A stretch of DNA of 64,000 nt from Aedes albopictus (GCF_035046485.1 NC_085138.1:276191694-276255693), one strand, 5' to 3'. Positions 43,735-55,924 are shown, counted from the first letter of the stretch. Numbers and translations are program-made. Notes: a model not told the origin generated them from the letters alone.

Positions 43735-45567
43735 CAGGGCTGGTAGCAACCACAGATGGTCAAAATAGTTAATTTAGTGACCAATTTATCGAAAATAGTG
43801 ACCAAATAGTGACTTACAGAAAGCAAAAAAGTGACTAAATAGTGACTTGGCAGAAAATGTTTGATTATTCATTAAAAATTGTTGAACGAAGTTCATTCAG
43901 AAAACCCTGGAGTATCGTATAATAAATATTTACAAAAAAAAAACCAAAACACTCATCTCGAAACTTGTACGAAATATCATATATATTCCATTTCCTGGCA
44001 TATTGTGCAGAACTAAATGAGCCCAGATGAGCATGAGACAGATAAACGTAAATGTTGACCATTTACGGTACCTGTAGAAACATTTTGTTGCACATTGGTG
44101 GGATTGAAGAATTATTGATGAAGTTTTAAGAAAAAAAAACGGATGTCATTGAGTGTTTTTCAGCCAACCCTGGTTGATAAAGAAATTCTTGGCGATTTTA
44201 TCTGAGGAATTTTAAAAGAAACACTCAGAGGTTTATTGAATGAGTTTCCATGAACATAATTGCGGACATTTTCTTCGTTGTTCTAGACTGATTTCAAGGG
44301 AACGTCTTGAAGGAAAATAACACTTTTAAGAGAAAATTCTGCCAAAAAAATACAAATATGGCAATTTTTTGTATATGTATTTTCAAAACACATGCATAGC
44401 AAATGTGTGAGTAAATTTGAGTAAGAATATCTCAATCATTTTCTATTTTCTTAGGATTTCCAGTTAGCCTTGTGATCGCCAATCCGGAGACGGCGAGTTC
44501 AATTCCCGTTTCGGTTGGGAACATTTTCTCGACTCCCTGAGCATAGTGTCTCATTGTGCTTGCCTCACAATATACGAATTCTTGCATTGGCAGGCAAAAA
44601 AAGCCCTTCAATTAATAACTGTGGAAGTGCTCAAAGAACACTAAGTTGAAGCAAGGCAGGCCAAGTCCCAGTGGGGACGTAGAGCCATAAAGAAGAAAGA
44701 AGAAGATCTCAAGCATGATTTCTTTGATATTTTTACAAAAAATACTCCCAAATAAAAAAAAATAATATGTGAAAACCAATAGAACAGAAAATAATAAGAC
44801 AATTTTGATGGAATTCCTAAAGTATCCTATTGTAAAAATGCACATTTTTTGCCGATTTTTGGGAGATATCATTTCGGGAAATCTCAAGGAGTTTTGTTAT
44901 AAATAATTCAGGACTTCTACAAAAGCATGCTTCACCAACAAATATTTCCCGAATGCAGTTATTCTTTTAAAGTATTTCTACAGAAAATATTTGAGAAGTA
45001 CTGTAAAAAGTATAACAGACATTCTCAAGGGTTTTAACAACATTTTTAGGGTTGCATTTGCATTCCTTAAAGAATTTTATCAGACCCACGAAGTCTAACG
45101 GAGTTTCTTCCAAGAACGGCAGCAGAATAGAAATACGGAAGATCTTGCAAAAAAAATCATACAGAAATTATTACAGGAACATAAGGCTTTCAGCATGATC
45201 ACTGAAAATTTTAACATGAACTCCGTCAAGAGTTTTACTAAGAGTTGCCTAAAATTTCTTTAAAAAAAAACACTGATTTTCAATATTGTTGGGGATATCA
45301 TCCCAAACTTCTGTAGTCCCATGAATCATATGCAAAAAAAACAACATTTTATTTCTCCAGTAACACAAAGCTTGATGTACATTATTCTAAATATCAACTC
45401 TTGGTTCACTTACTAACTAGGTTTTAGGACACTGAAAATAGTTGAAAATAGTGACTTTTTAGCAGAAAAAGTGACTTTAGTTGAAAAGTCTTGAAAATAG
45501 TGACTTTATAGTGACTTACAAGAAAATAGTGACCAAGTCACTAAATAGTGACTCGCTACCAGGCCTG
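43735..45567. mobile_element. GTGACT-rich inverted-repeat transposon, non-coding
   Basis: Ends CAGGGCTGGTAGC at 43735 and GCTACCAGGCCTG ending at 45567. Both subterminal regions (43765-43860 and 45430-45555) are dense in AAATAGTGACT and GTGACCAA motifs, potential transposase-binding repeats. The CAGG start resembles hAT-type ends, but no 8-bp duplication was found. The interior is 'gaatttctg' low-complexity DNA plus a SINE. The flanking 'gtcttcggcaaagttgttc' and 'gacaagatcattctggtg' belong to the repeat it hit. Confidence 0.7.
44452..44705 (+). mobile_element. Feilai-like SINE, diverged
   Basis: Head 'tagccttgtgatcgccaatc', B-box region GTTCAATTCCC at about 44495, then 'cgactccctgagcatagtgt', 'gcctcacaatatacg', 'taactgtggaagtgctcaaa', 'ggcaggccaagtcccagtgg' and an A/G-rich tail. 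The head differs from the other Feilai-like copies, while the body and tail are shared. Confidence 0.75.
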
Positions 45568-46500
45568 AATGACAAGATCATTCTGGTGATTCTCAATTAG
45601 TTGGTGATTTTGCAACAAGGTGGCACTAGTTATCAAGTAGTTTTACTCTTCCTTATCTCGGGATCCAGATAGAAATGTGTCGTCTTCGGCACAAAGTGGT
45701 TCAGAAGCACAAGATCATTCTTGTGGTTTAACAATTGGTTTTGTCACATTTTACAGAAAACTATTTGTCCGAGTTGCAAACGCCCTAATGACAAATGTCC
45801 GAAAATTTGTTACTCAAAAGTCATTCGTCCCAATGGTCCCAATTCGCCCGGATATAACAGATACCCAAGCACTACAATAATTTTGGAAACACTTTTCTGA
45901 AATCAGTTAAGGAGAAACATCAATTTTGCTTATAAACTTCAAAGGCACAAATCTGATGAACGAAGCATTGAACCACGTAACATTTGTTTATTCAGGCGTT
46001 GCTTACTTGCAATAGAGGCTGATAATCCAAATCAGATGCATTTTTTAACGAATTCTCAAGATTAGTGCTCATGAAACGTAAGTAGAACATACGTAACATC
46101 TATATGGAAACAATAAAAAGTTGACATTATGATCTTGAGAACCATTTGTACCACCCTAATTTCACATTATTGAAAAAAAAAACAAAACATATGAAGAAAC
46201 GTGCCTGAATACAGCATATAGCTTAAACTAATAGTTTAGGCGTATTTTTTTTTTATTTTTTCCATATAAATACGGCCCTCGAACCATTGTGCATAGGTTG
46301 TCAGTGTTGAGAATGTTGTCGCCGATGCAGCATAACAACGCTTCTGTAGCGTTCTGCAGCATACGCAAACTGGCCAGCTGTCATCTTCATTAATTTTGCC
46401 CCGCTAGATTACGAACCTGGCCCTTAGTGCACTGACTGCTAATACGCTATCACCTTCCTTAAAACCCCTTGTACTGAACAAACCATCGATACATAGAAAG
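45568..46500. other. Decayed repeat flank, no gene
   Basis: 45568-45720 carries 'ggtggcactagt', 'ttatctcgggatccagata' and 'gtcttcggcacaaagt', the same decayed family as 27935-28990. 45730-45860 has phrases such as 'atttgtccga' and 'gacaaatgtccg'. 46200-46500 is unassigned. Confidence 0.45.
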
Positions 46501-47084
46501 TCGACCGTAGTTCGAAGTACCCAGGTCGAGAATGATTAAACTTGTTTATATTTTAGATTCCGTCAATGCAGTCAACTTTAAATGTTATTTTAAGCTAATT
46601 TCCATCGAATAAATTTTAATTTTATCACTTTAATAATTTCAATCACTGGTAAATGTTAACGTTAACGTTAACAATGTTACATAATACGCAAAACATTGTG
46701 CCATTGGCGCTGACAATATAAATAAACATTGGTTCTAGAATGAAATGTATGACCGTTTACCAAGTATCTTCATTTTATCTAACAAAAACGAGTTAAATTT
46801 GCTGAATTGTTTCGTTTTCCATATAAAAATCTGTTTTTATTCAATACATATTCTATGTGATGGTTATTCCGTAATTCTTTGTTCTGGGCGCTTTAACGTA
46901 AGACCATCCAAATCTCACAATTGGGTTGCTGACGTCAAGTTTGTATACCATCGATTGTCAGAGTTAGAACTTCATAAAAATAAATTTTAATAAATTTAAA
47001 TGATTCAATAAAAAGCTTTATGCAATTCAGTATCATAATTTACATTTTATATAACTCATTTTGGAATCATAATGGCCAATTTTT
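46501..47084. other. AT-rich sequence with short (GTTAAC)n run
   Basis: 'gttaacgttaacgttaac' at about 46653-46672. Otherwise no recognisable feature. The frame at 46745-46990 is AT-biased and has no domain. Confidence 0.4.
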
Positions 47085-47089
47085 CCGAA

Positions 47090-47352
47090 CTGGTTCATTA
47101 TGCAACTGAAATGAGTTGCATAATGAAAAACAGTTTGATAATGTTCATAATGCAACTCATTTCAGTTGCATTATGGACATTATGCAACTCAAATAAGTTG
47201 CATTATGAAAAAAATCATTGCATAAAATGTTGTATGGAACTCGTTGCAAAATTTGATTTTTCAGCACTCTTCGTATTTATCCAACTCGGCAAGCCTCGTC
47301 GGATAAATGTACGACTCGTGCTGAAAAAATCAACTTTTTGCAACTCGTGACA
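47090..47352. repeat. Palindrome cluster (CATTATGCAACT) and hairpin repeat
   Basis: At 47095-47205, 'cattatgcaactgaaatgag' and inverse forms alternate so that several stems can form. At 47225-47352 a longer palindrome pairs 'gttgcaaaatttgatttttc' + 'agcact' with 'cgtgctgaaaaaatcaactt' + 'tttgcaac', around 'atccaactcggcaagcctcg'. This second unit is a short MITE-like hairpin. Non-coding. Confidence 0.65.
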
Positions 47353-48304
47353 TAAATAACTATTATATAAAATAGATAACCACAGTTATTTTACCATGAA
47401 TAGAACATAAGAGATATTTCATAAACCACGTAGACTATACTTTGGCCATATTTAGATCTCTCCTCCTTCTAGCTGATTTTCAATTATTCAAAATGTTGAA
47501 TATTTGTGTGTACTTGGTTTATAAATAACTCCAAAAAGTGCCCATAATCAAATCACCACTCAAGTGCTTTGCCTCACTATTTTATACATTAAGCTGTTTT
47601 TCAACATTCCAAATTTAGACTTACGCAAGAAGAATAGAAGGCCAAACCGAACCTCGTACCACAGGTCGTTAAATTCTCACTACAATGAACCATCATCTCT
47701 TATTCCTTGTTCTTCCTAGATTAACGTGAATCTCAATTGCCCACAAATCCATCACGGCATACATTAGCTTAACAACCGGAGCGCAGGCAGAGTTCATTGT
47801 GCTTTGCTGCCGAAAACACCCGGTAGGCATCATAAACTTTACCCACGCAACTTGGTTTTATGCCTTGATTAAGAGGGTGCTTAGTCTGGCATTTAGATTA
47901 GAAGAAATGTTCAGCTTTTGACAGTTTTGCTTTGCCTCTAACATGACGTCTTACTTGCGCATGTCTATCTTAATAAACCCACCTCTGCAGCAGCAGCAAT
48001 AACGGATTGTACTATTTCCAGCTTGAGGTAAACTATGCAAAGGTCTTGTTTGCGGGAAGAAATTAATTCATCAAGCATGTTTATTTTGCATCATCTTGGA
48101 ATGGATGGATCCGACCTAATGCCTCCGGCTTGTGTCTTCCTCCTTGGGTGAGACCGCGCCGCCGCCACCAATGAAAACTCAACAGTACACCCACTTCAGG
48201 GTGTGGTCGTATCCACAGCCAGGGTGTAGGGTCGTCAAGTCTACAAAGGCAAAATTTTGTGGAACCCTACAATTACACTCAATCACATCAACCAACAATA
48301 AGAT
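47353..48304. other. Unassigned sequence
   Basis: No repeat terminus or coding domain recognised. A short GCC-rich patch lies near 48160. Confidence 0.4.
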
Positions 48305-48545
48305 AATTCTGCATTAACATGTCTAAAGGGTCTAACTCGTTTTGTAAACAAACATTGTTTCTGTTGCTGTAGGGTCTATCACGATCCACCCACGCATCTG
48401 GGGGCCGTTATCAGAAAGATCAAACTTCGCTCTTTCTGATAACGGCCCCCAGATGCGTGGGTGGATCGAGATAGACCCTACAGCGACAGAAACAATGTTT
48501 GTTTACAAAACGAGTTAGACCCTTTAGACATGTTGATGCAGAATT
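48305..48545. mobile_element. 241-bp hairpin MITE, first of an identical pair
   Basis: Starts AATTCTGCATTAACATGTCT and ends with the inverse at 48545. The arms are about 115 bp with only about four mismatches and end in a ~11-nt loop (TCAAACTTCGC) at the centre. Non-coding. As RNA it would be a nearly perfect long hairpin. No clear target duplication was found. Confidence 0.85.
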
Positions 48546-48634
48546 GTGCAGCGAGACACATTACGGTGCGAATTTGAAAGAGGGCAAAATCAAGGTGTGG
48601 AAGCTGTGTAGATCTGACGGAGATGAACTCTACT

Positions 48635-48875
48635 AATTCTGCATTAACATGTCTAAAGGGTCTAACTCGTTTTGTAAACAAACATTGTTTCTGTTGCTGT
48701 AGGGTCTATCACGATCCACCCACGCATCTGGGGGCCGTTATCAGAAAGATCAAACTTCGCTCTTTCTGATAACGGCCCCCAGATGCGTGGGTGGATCGAG
48801 ATAGACCCTACAGCGACAGAAACAATGTTTGTTTACAAAACGAGTTAGACCCTTTAGACATGTTGATGCAGAATT
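48635..48875. mobile_element. 241-bp hairpin MITE, identical second copy
   Basis: Same length and, by eye, the same sequence as 48305-48545, in the same orientation, after an 89-bp spacer (48546-48634). The outer flanks of the two copies do not resemble each other, which argues against a simple tandem duplication. Confidence 0.85.
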
Positions 48876-49690
48876 GCTTGACTTGCTGGCGGCGTTCGTA
48901 AGCTTTCGGTTGGATTTTACTGTCGTACAAGTTTTACTAGATTCCGCCAGCAGTTAGTGGCAAGAGTGTTTTCACGTGTATCCATCATGTTTCAAGAAGC
49001 GATAGCTAAGCAAATGTTGAAGCGGGGTATGCGTAATTTTATCTTTATTTTGGCGGTGCCAGCAAGTGGGGTCACATAATCCGGTAACTTGAGGGTTTGG
49101 TTATGGGTAAGCATTTAGGATAAGTTTATTTTTCGGTACGCACCAGATGGAAGATTAACTCTCCAGATGCCAAGTTTAACCATCATGAACCATTATGTAA
49201 GTTCAGCAGCTGTGGTGGTCTCCAAGCCATTTGAAAATGCTTTCAAAGTGAAGAGCGTTTCATTTCAACAATGTATGTTGTTATTTTTTGCCTTAACAAA
49301 CCGGTAGCTCAGAAAAAAATATAAAACTGAAAGGATGCTCAAAAATGAAAATTATAGATATCAAAAACCTAAATCACGATTCAAAAATAATCCTTTTTCT
49401 AAAATATGTTTAAATCGATAATAAATAGATGACGAAAAATGATATTTAGATCAAATTAAAAAAAAATAGTACCAAAGGGTTAAACTGGTAGTAAAATGGT
49501 TTTTGGGTCATGCCTTCTCCAACGAAAAACCTGATTTGTGGGCGATCCAATTTGGCGATTGATTATTTTCCAGAAAGCGCAATACAAACCTGAAATAGGA
49601 AAACAAAGAAAAAATATGTTGTGAATGTCATAAATAATTGAACAAAGTAATTCTGAGCTTGGAATTCAATTACAAAAAAACAAAAATATT
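48876..49690. other. Unassigned sequence
   Basis: No feature recognised. AT-rich from 49300 on. Confidence 0.4.
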
Positions 49691-50117
49691 GATTGATTGA
49701 TTGGTTTGTCTTTACTAAAGAGACTTTCAGCCCTTGGCTGGTTCGTCTCTAGCAAAAAAAAAAAACAAAAATATATATAATGTTAGAAAGACAGACAGAC
49801 ACAAAATAGCAATGTTTCGAAAGTTCCATAATAAGCCACATAACATTATGTAAGGTAGAATTTGAAACGAGTTTTTGAATTTTTCCATTCAAATGGTCAA
49901 TGCACGATTTCAACGTGATTGAAATTGATTCGAACTGTGGCAATGATTCCAGTAAGCTAACTCTTTGCAGGAAGCACGATACCAGACGGACGGACTTGCA
50001 TGCTATCTTTAGGAACTGAAAACTTTTACTGACAGTTGCGGTGGGAATCGAACCAACGCTTCCCTGTACGATGCGTCTAAATGCATGATGACACTAATCG
50101 CACGGCCACAAAGCCAC
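49691..50117 (-). mobile_element. tRNA-headed SINE with (AATC)n tail, minus strand
   Basis: Minus-strand head near 50117 'gtggctttgtggccgtgcga' with B box GGTTCGATTCC (inverse at about 50043). The 3' end at 49691-49750 reads, on the minus strand, 'agagacgaaccagccaaggg', 'ctgaaagtctctttagtaaa' and (AATC)n. The same 3' end, alone, is inserted at 51896-51951. I infer that head and tail belong to one SINE; the 230-bp middle could instead be unrelated DNA. Confidence 0.55.
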
Positions 50118-50195
50118 TCACAATTTTTAGCACGAATCATATATTTATATAGAACCTTTTTCTAGAAAAAATGAGAAAATCTACTGATCAGGTAT

Positions 50196-51880
50196 TCATG
50201 AGGTGATCTTAGGTAATGGCAGAATACAGAGTTTTTCATCGTACCCGCAGCGGTTTTCAGTGTAACAACACGAACTACTCCATCTTCCCCAGGATGTCAT
50301 TGGACAATCCGTCCCATTCTCCATTTCATGGGTGGCAGGTTGTCGACTCGTAAAACAACCAGCTTGCCGACTTCGACATCGATTGGTGGCTTCCAACGTT
50401 TGGTTCTACCTTGTAACAGACATATGTACTCTCTACCCCACCTCTCCCAAAAATCCTGCAATAAACGCTGGATCAACGGATATCGGCTCAGACGATTCAT
50501 GTGTACGCCTTCCAAATTTGGTTAAGGAACAGCTTGGATAGATGATCCGATTAAAATGACCAGGCGTAAGAGGTTCTAAATCTGTTGGGTCGTCAAACAT
50601 TGGAGTGAGCGGTCTAAAATTGAGACAACCATCTTGTATCAGAAGAGTATTGAAGTCTTCTGGCGAAAGTGGTGTTTCTCCAATAACCTTATTTGGGTGA
50701 ATTTTGGCTGAGCGAACAGCTGCCTCCCAAAGATCTCCAAAATGTGGAGTGCTGGGTGGATTAAAATGACATTGGATCCCTTCATTCGAACATTCATTCG
50801 TGACCTTCCGTTGATGTTCCGCATCTCGTAAAAATCCTGCATTTTATTGTTAGCTCCAACGAAGTTTGTTCCATTATCCGAGTAGAGATCTACACATTCC
50901 TCTCCTTGATATAAAACGATGCAGTGCTTACAAGAATCGATCTGTGCTCAAATCCGACACCAGCTCCAAATGAACTGCCTTTGTGCAGAGGCATATAAAA
51001 CCGGGGCGACGAGGGGCGGGTCTCAGAAAGAATAGACCAAAATAAGCCACTCCAGTCTGTGAAAATGGCCTAGACGCGGTGACTCTCGGAGCCGGTAATG
51101 CTCCCATGAACTGTTGAATTGGTGATGGTTTTGCGCGGAAGCCTTTCAAGTATTGGTGAACGACATTTCTGGCAACACTTCGTTCACCTAGCGGCCAGAA
51201 TATGAGCAGAACAACTCCAAGCAGCAACTGTGGTCCTGAGGCTGCATGTAAAAGTTGTAAATGATAATGCTTCAGGATCATCATCAGGTAGAACCATTGG
51301 GTGCTTGGCATCTTTTTGCTCTGCAGAATGGCATAGTCTTCCTCCTATCCTGATAACTTGATTGCTATAAATACGAGGGTTGTACCATCGAAGAAGGGAT
51401 TTTCTTGACACTGCTTCTCCATTAGAAAGTGCCTTCCACTCATCTGCAAAGCTTTCCTGTTGTACACGTCGAACGACGGCGAATTCTGCATTCCTCAGAT
51501 CTTCAGTTGACAGAAACGCTGTAGGCATTCTGTTCTGCGCCCGCAGAAGCTGAACCAGCCGCAACCATATTCGCTGTTCACTGTAGATGTACAAACCGCT
51601 GTTCGTCGTCTTTCATCCTCTGCCGCCTCCGATTTTCTTTTAACCAATCCGGTCCCTCCCACCAAAAGGTGTTATCGATGATGTCTACTGGTGATATTCC
51701 TTTGGAGATAAAATCTGCAGGGTTCTCCTTTCCAGGTACATGCCGCCATTGTGAAGAATTCGCAATGAACGTGGTCCACACATTTGAAGATGCTTGTAGC
51801 CATCGCAGTACGCAAGTTGAATCAACCCAAAATTACGACTGTGCGGGAATCTTCAAGGAATCGCGAACCTTTTCATACAA
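50196..51880 (-). pseudogene. BEL/Pao integrase and C-terminal domain
   Basis: Minus strand in order: SSQWRHVPGKENPADFISKG (51740), IRIGGRLCHSAEQKDAKHP (51340), NVVHQYLKGFRAKPSPIQQF + MGALPAPRVTASRPFSQTGV (51110), and CTKAVHLELVSDLSTDRFL (50960), the start of the integrase core. The core then breaks up through shifts (50640-50900). The end is WERWGREYICLLQGRTKRW, VGKLVVLRVDNLPPMKWRMG and the final LCILPL near 50205. The core catalytic D,D,E cannot be followed in one frame. Confidence 0.85.
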
Positions 51881-51895
51881 TTAAGCTATCAATAA

Positions 51896-51951
51896 AGAGA
51901 CGAACCAGTCAAGGGCTGAAAGTCTCTTTAATAAAGACAAATCAATCAATC
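51896..51951 (+). mobile_element. 56-bp LINE/SINE 3'-end insertion with 12-bp TSD
   Basis: 'agagacgaaccagtcaaggg', 'ctgaaagtctctttaataaa' and 'gacaaatcaatcaatc' are flanked by a perfect AGCTATCAATAA (51884-51895 and 51952-51963). It is an extremely short, 5'-truncated retro-insertion with an (AATC)n tail, the same 3' end as at 49691-49750. Confidence 0.85.
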
Positions 51952-51963
51952 AGCTATCAATAA

Positions 51964-52290
51964 CGCACCACACAACTCCAACCTCGGTATGGATTGTGTC
52001 TTTAAGGTTGCCACCTTAGATTTAGAAGATAGTAGACGGACAAGCAGTTTTCCTTCCATATCTTGACTACGTATGTAGATGCATCCACCAAATCCCTTAC
52101 TTGACGCGTCCGAAAAGCAATGAATTTCGATCAATGTTACTTCAGGAACCTCGACACAACGATCAATACTGTTCAACAGATGAAGCTCCTCGTAGTATTT
52201 CCTGCAAAACTCACCCACCGTCGAAGGAAGTGTTTGATCCCAGTCCAGCGCTTGTTCTCCTTCGTTCCGTATATTCCACAAAAGCTGCAT
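51964..52290 (-). pseudogene. BEL/Pao RNase H region
   Basis: Minus strand: WDQTLPSTVGEFCRKYYEEL, then IHCFSDASSKGFGGCIYIR (the first RNase H aspartate in SDAS), LLSSKSKVATLKTQSIPRLE and LCGALLIA. This is the BEL-type RNase H with the 'KSKVAPLK...IPRLEL' signature. It connects in sequence to the integrase part below 51880. Confidence 0.85.
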
Positions 52291-52520
52291 AATGACCTTG
52301 GCCGTCGTTATTACTGCACCGATGAGTCCTAGGGGATCGAATAAATTAGCGATAACCGAAAGAACTTGGCTTTGTCGGTTGGTGAGTTGAATCCCAATCC
52401 GGAATGGTGAACTGGAACTTAAGTTGATAGATGATTGGCATCCATGTCAGCCCCAGAGTTTTCACAGCTGGATCTCAGTCCAAAGTAATCCCTTCCGAAA
52501 CTTGAATAACCAAACAATCC

Positions 52521-53522
52521 TCAGAAACACCATCCAACACGTTTGGCAAGTTTGATACCTATTTCCGGAGCTTGAAACCTCCCTTCGATGATACCTCGTC
52601 GAGTTGCTTGCATAACCCTAGTGCGGCTTCCATCGTATCCGCTCCGGTGATAACATCGTCCATATACGAACCCCTTGCACGACGCATCAACTACCACTCG
52701 TACCTTGGTCGTTGTGTTCGCTTCCTTAATAACGGGATGAAGCGGCAGGTAGCAACGTTTTGCCAGATCAGTTGTTCCTTCTTTGTCATGTGCCCAGTTG
52801 AATATATTCCGCCATAAACTGATGGAATTGTTCACGCAAATTAGCATCCCTTGCCAATCTACGTTCCGTACCTAGAAACCTCCGGAAGGCGATGTCCCGT
52901 GACTCGCCCAACTTCAACATTAGGAAATAATCCTTAGGCAACGAAACTGAGTGCCGACCGTTGGATTCCCTCTTGACCGACTTCAGGAACACGTCCTCAC
53001 ATCTTTTTTCTTCTGACAAAAGAACCTTGGAAACACCGATTTCTTCATTAGCCCAAAACCGTGAGACTAGTTTTTCCAATCCTTGGGTAGTTGCCGTATT
53101 ACAGTTGACACGAAGACATTGAAAAGTATTTATCTGACCTCCACAGACTACCCAGCCGAAAACAGATGCATTGACTGTCGGCAGCTGATCTCCGAGGGGA
53201 ATTCCTCGACCAGATGCGAAGAAATCGAAAAAAAAAATGTTCAATGCCCAACGCCATATCCACTGCACTTGGATTGAAAAAAGCGGGATCTGCCAAGTTG
53301 ATCCCGTCAGGCATCGTCCAGCCTTATGTATTCACCTTAGCCGTAGGTAAATTCACCGTAAACTTTGGTAGAACTAGGAATCCCACGTTCTGCGAAAAAG
53401 CCGAAACTCGCGAGCGGACTATTGCTGTAATCTGATGTTTCACCTTCGTTGTTGTATGACCAATAAATACCAAGCACCGATACATCCACCTTCCCTCGTT
53501 GTGTACTGAGACGTTGACTCAA
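52521..53522 (-). pseudogene. BEL/Pao protease-proximal and RT region
   Basis: Minus-strand fragments in order: LSTQRGKVDVSVLGI (53500 down), MPDGINLADPAFFNPSAVDM (near 53310), NASVFGWVVCGG, VSRFWANEEIG, KRESNGRHSVSLP and FRRFLGTERRLARD. Then come the RT start HPVIKEANTTTKVRVVVDAS and, in another frame, the catalytic GSYMDDVITGADT (near 52670). In an intact BEL RT about 150 residues separate VDAS and the YxDD box; here they are fused, so the palm core is deleted. Several frameshifts. Confidence 0.85.
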
Positions 53523-53540
53523 CCGTTCTGCGATAAAATT

Positions 53541-55924
53541 GCTCTCGTTTTTTCTCTATGATGAAACATTTTCTGAGAATTTTTTCTCAGTGTATGTTAT
53601 TAAATTGCTGAGGTAATCTGGCGTCGATTTAATTGAAAAATGTTTGTTCTACGATGTATAGTTTTTGAGACAAGATTTTTTAAAGTTTGGAATGTTTTAC
53701 AGAATTTTGAAAAATTGTGAAATTTTATCTAGCGTTTTCCGGAAAAATAGTCCACTATAATTGTTTTGAATTCCATATATGATCATATATCCACAACCTC
53801 CAGCACTGGTGAAATATTCATGAAAATCAGAGACGCTTCGGCCCAAAGTGTTCGGTAAAAAAATCCCCATGTGTAAAATCAAGCCACTTTGATAAAAGTG
53901 ACAATACACATTTTATTCATCCCATGCTTTCCTCAAGATCCCAAGCAATCAAACATGCAAATCTACAACGCGATATTTAAAACTATCTCACACTTCAAGG
54001 TTAGTCGATTTTTCTTTGCTCCCAACGAGAAGCACAACTACGATGATCGTTTCGGATGAGTAATAACAATAGTGGGAAAAGAACGAGACTTCCCAATACT
54101 TGCTTTGAAAATAGGAAAGCACATCCACTCATTGAGATCGGGTCTTGACCACCGCACCGTTGCGTTGCCCGATGGCCAGGTGATGTTTTGAAAGTTTATT
54201 ATTTTGATACTTGCTTCCTTCCTCCATAGCCAGCCGATGTAACGTTCTTTCGCGATCTTTATATTCCCCTATGCTGCTTCCGCAGCGATTGATGAACTTA
54301 AGCACGCTACTCAACCTTTCCCTTGAGTTTCATCAAGCGAATGCCTCTTAAACAAAACAAAAAAACGACTACATGGAATTGCTGGGAAACCGGCAAAAAA
54401 TAAAATGAAGAGTTTCGCTTCGCTAATTCTATGTTCTACCTCTTCCCCAGTCCGAACTGTTTGATAATGGAAGTTCATCCACACCATGACATTCCCGGGT
54501 TTGGTTTGGACCAAGAGGAATGGAAAGTCTACAGTTAATTAAAATTTATAAACTGAAGCAGAACTGATTGGCACCATCAACATTCTTTGGGGAACGAACA
54601 GCGAATGAGGGTTTGTGTTTTTTTTTCCTTTTAGATTTGAAGGTGATGGCAAAGAAGTAGATAATGTTGACCTTATTCGTATAATTTTTGGAACGACAAA
54701 CGCGCTTTAAAATTTAGATTTTTATAAGATTTTTTTATATTATTGATATGTTTTAATAGCTATTTTGACGTTTTTCACTAAGTTCTAGTATCGATATAGT
54801 AATCATCACACCATGGTCACATATAATAAAATAAAACTAGTAGGAACACCATTTAAAAAGTATCGGTTTGATGATAATTATACTTCAGAGATATGTAAAT
54901 AGAGCCCATAACACGAAAAAATATGCCATTAAAGACACAATGTTTTTCAATTTGAAACAAACAAACAATCAAAAACAACAAAATCTCTGAACATTATAGT
55001 AAATCATTAAATTCTGCATCAAAACATAACCATTTTTCCTCACCGAAATTTTGAAAACGGCGTATAAAGAATAAGCAATATTTTTCTTCAAAACATTATA
55101 ACACGAAATCGATTTGTTGTGTTGAAAAGTTTTCTTCGAAGACGTTTCAAGATATTTTCAGGGCTTATCGAAAAACACGAAAAGAAAATTCATCGCGCAA
55201 AACATCGCAATTCTTATTACTCCATAAACCTTACCGTTCGATATTTTTATCATTTTTCTGTAGAAAATTGGCTTCTAGCCTCAAAGTAGCTAGTAGCCTA
55301 GCTAGTAGCCTAGGATGGGCAAAAACTATTTTGTCTTAAATTTTTATTTTTTATCCATTGTTAAAACAAGCAAAAAGAAGCATTTTTTGATATTTCTGAC
55401 ACCAAAAATTAGTTCAACGTAGAATTTCCAATAATAACCTACAGAGATTTTTTTCTCACATCCAACCGTTCTTGAGTTACAGCAGATTAAAAAATATTAA
55501 TAAATTTAAACAAATGTATTCAAACTTGTAAAATGTTATTTGAGATTATTTTTTTACTGTTTTAGTAAAAAAATCATCAATATTTTTTTAGATATGTGTA
55601 TTATTAGGCCAACATTACAAAGTCCAATTGTTCTATTTTTTAATCCACTTGAGAACTTCATTAAAGATTGTACCCAGAACCAATTTTAATCCATCCAAGG
55701 ACACATTTAAACATTTGTTCCTTCGTTGATCGGATCTTTCGAAAACCAAATTGGTATTCGCCGACGAAGTACATACTTCTCAAGAAATATCAGTCTGCTG
55801 AATAGGACACGTGGTAGAATATTGTTGCATATTCTAGTCATTTTTGTAGTTTCTTTTTTTTTCATTTGTAGATTGGACATACATATGCGGCCATCAGATA
55901 GTGTAGATTATATATGGTGATCAG
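53541..55924. other. AT-rich sequence, no gene recognised
   Basis: About 2.4 kb without repeat ends or protein motifs that I can identify. A short duplication 'ctagtagcctag' lies at 55290-55312. Frames at 54129-54514 are on the minus strand without a domain. Confidence 0.4.

Larger units (their letters stand above)
50196..53540 (-). mobile_element. BEL/Pao LTR-retrotransposon remnant, pol only
   Basis: Minus-strand fragments appear in the BEL/Pao order: protease-proximal, RT, RNase H, integrase, C-terminal domain. Nearly every domain lies in a different frame or has stops. There is an internal deletion in the RT. No gag and no LTR was recognised at either edge (53540 or 50196). It is a dead fragment, later hit by a 56-bp insertion (51896-51951). 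Confidence 0.88.

Noticed and set aside
50196..53540. Endogenous virus or intact LTR retrotransposon
   Set aside because: No LTR, gag or envelope-like frame is present, every pol domain is frame-broken, and the RT core is deleted. The motifs fit BEL/Pao pol only.
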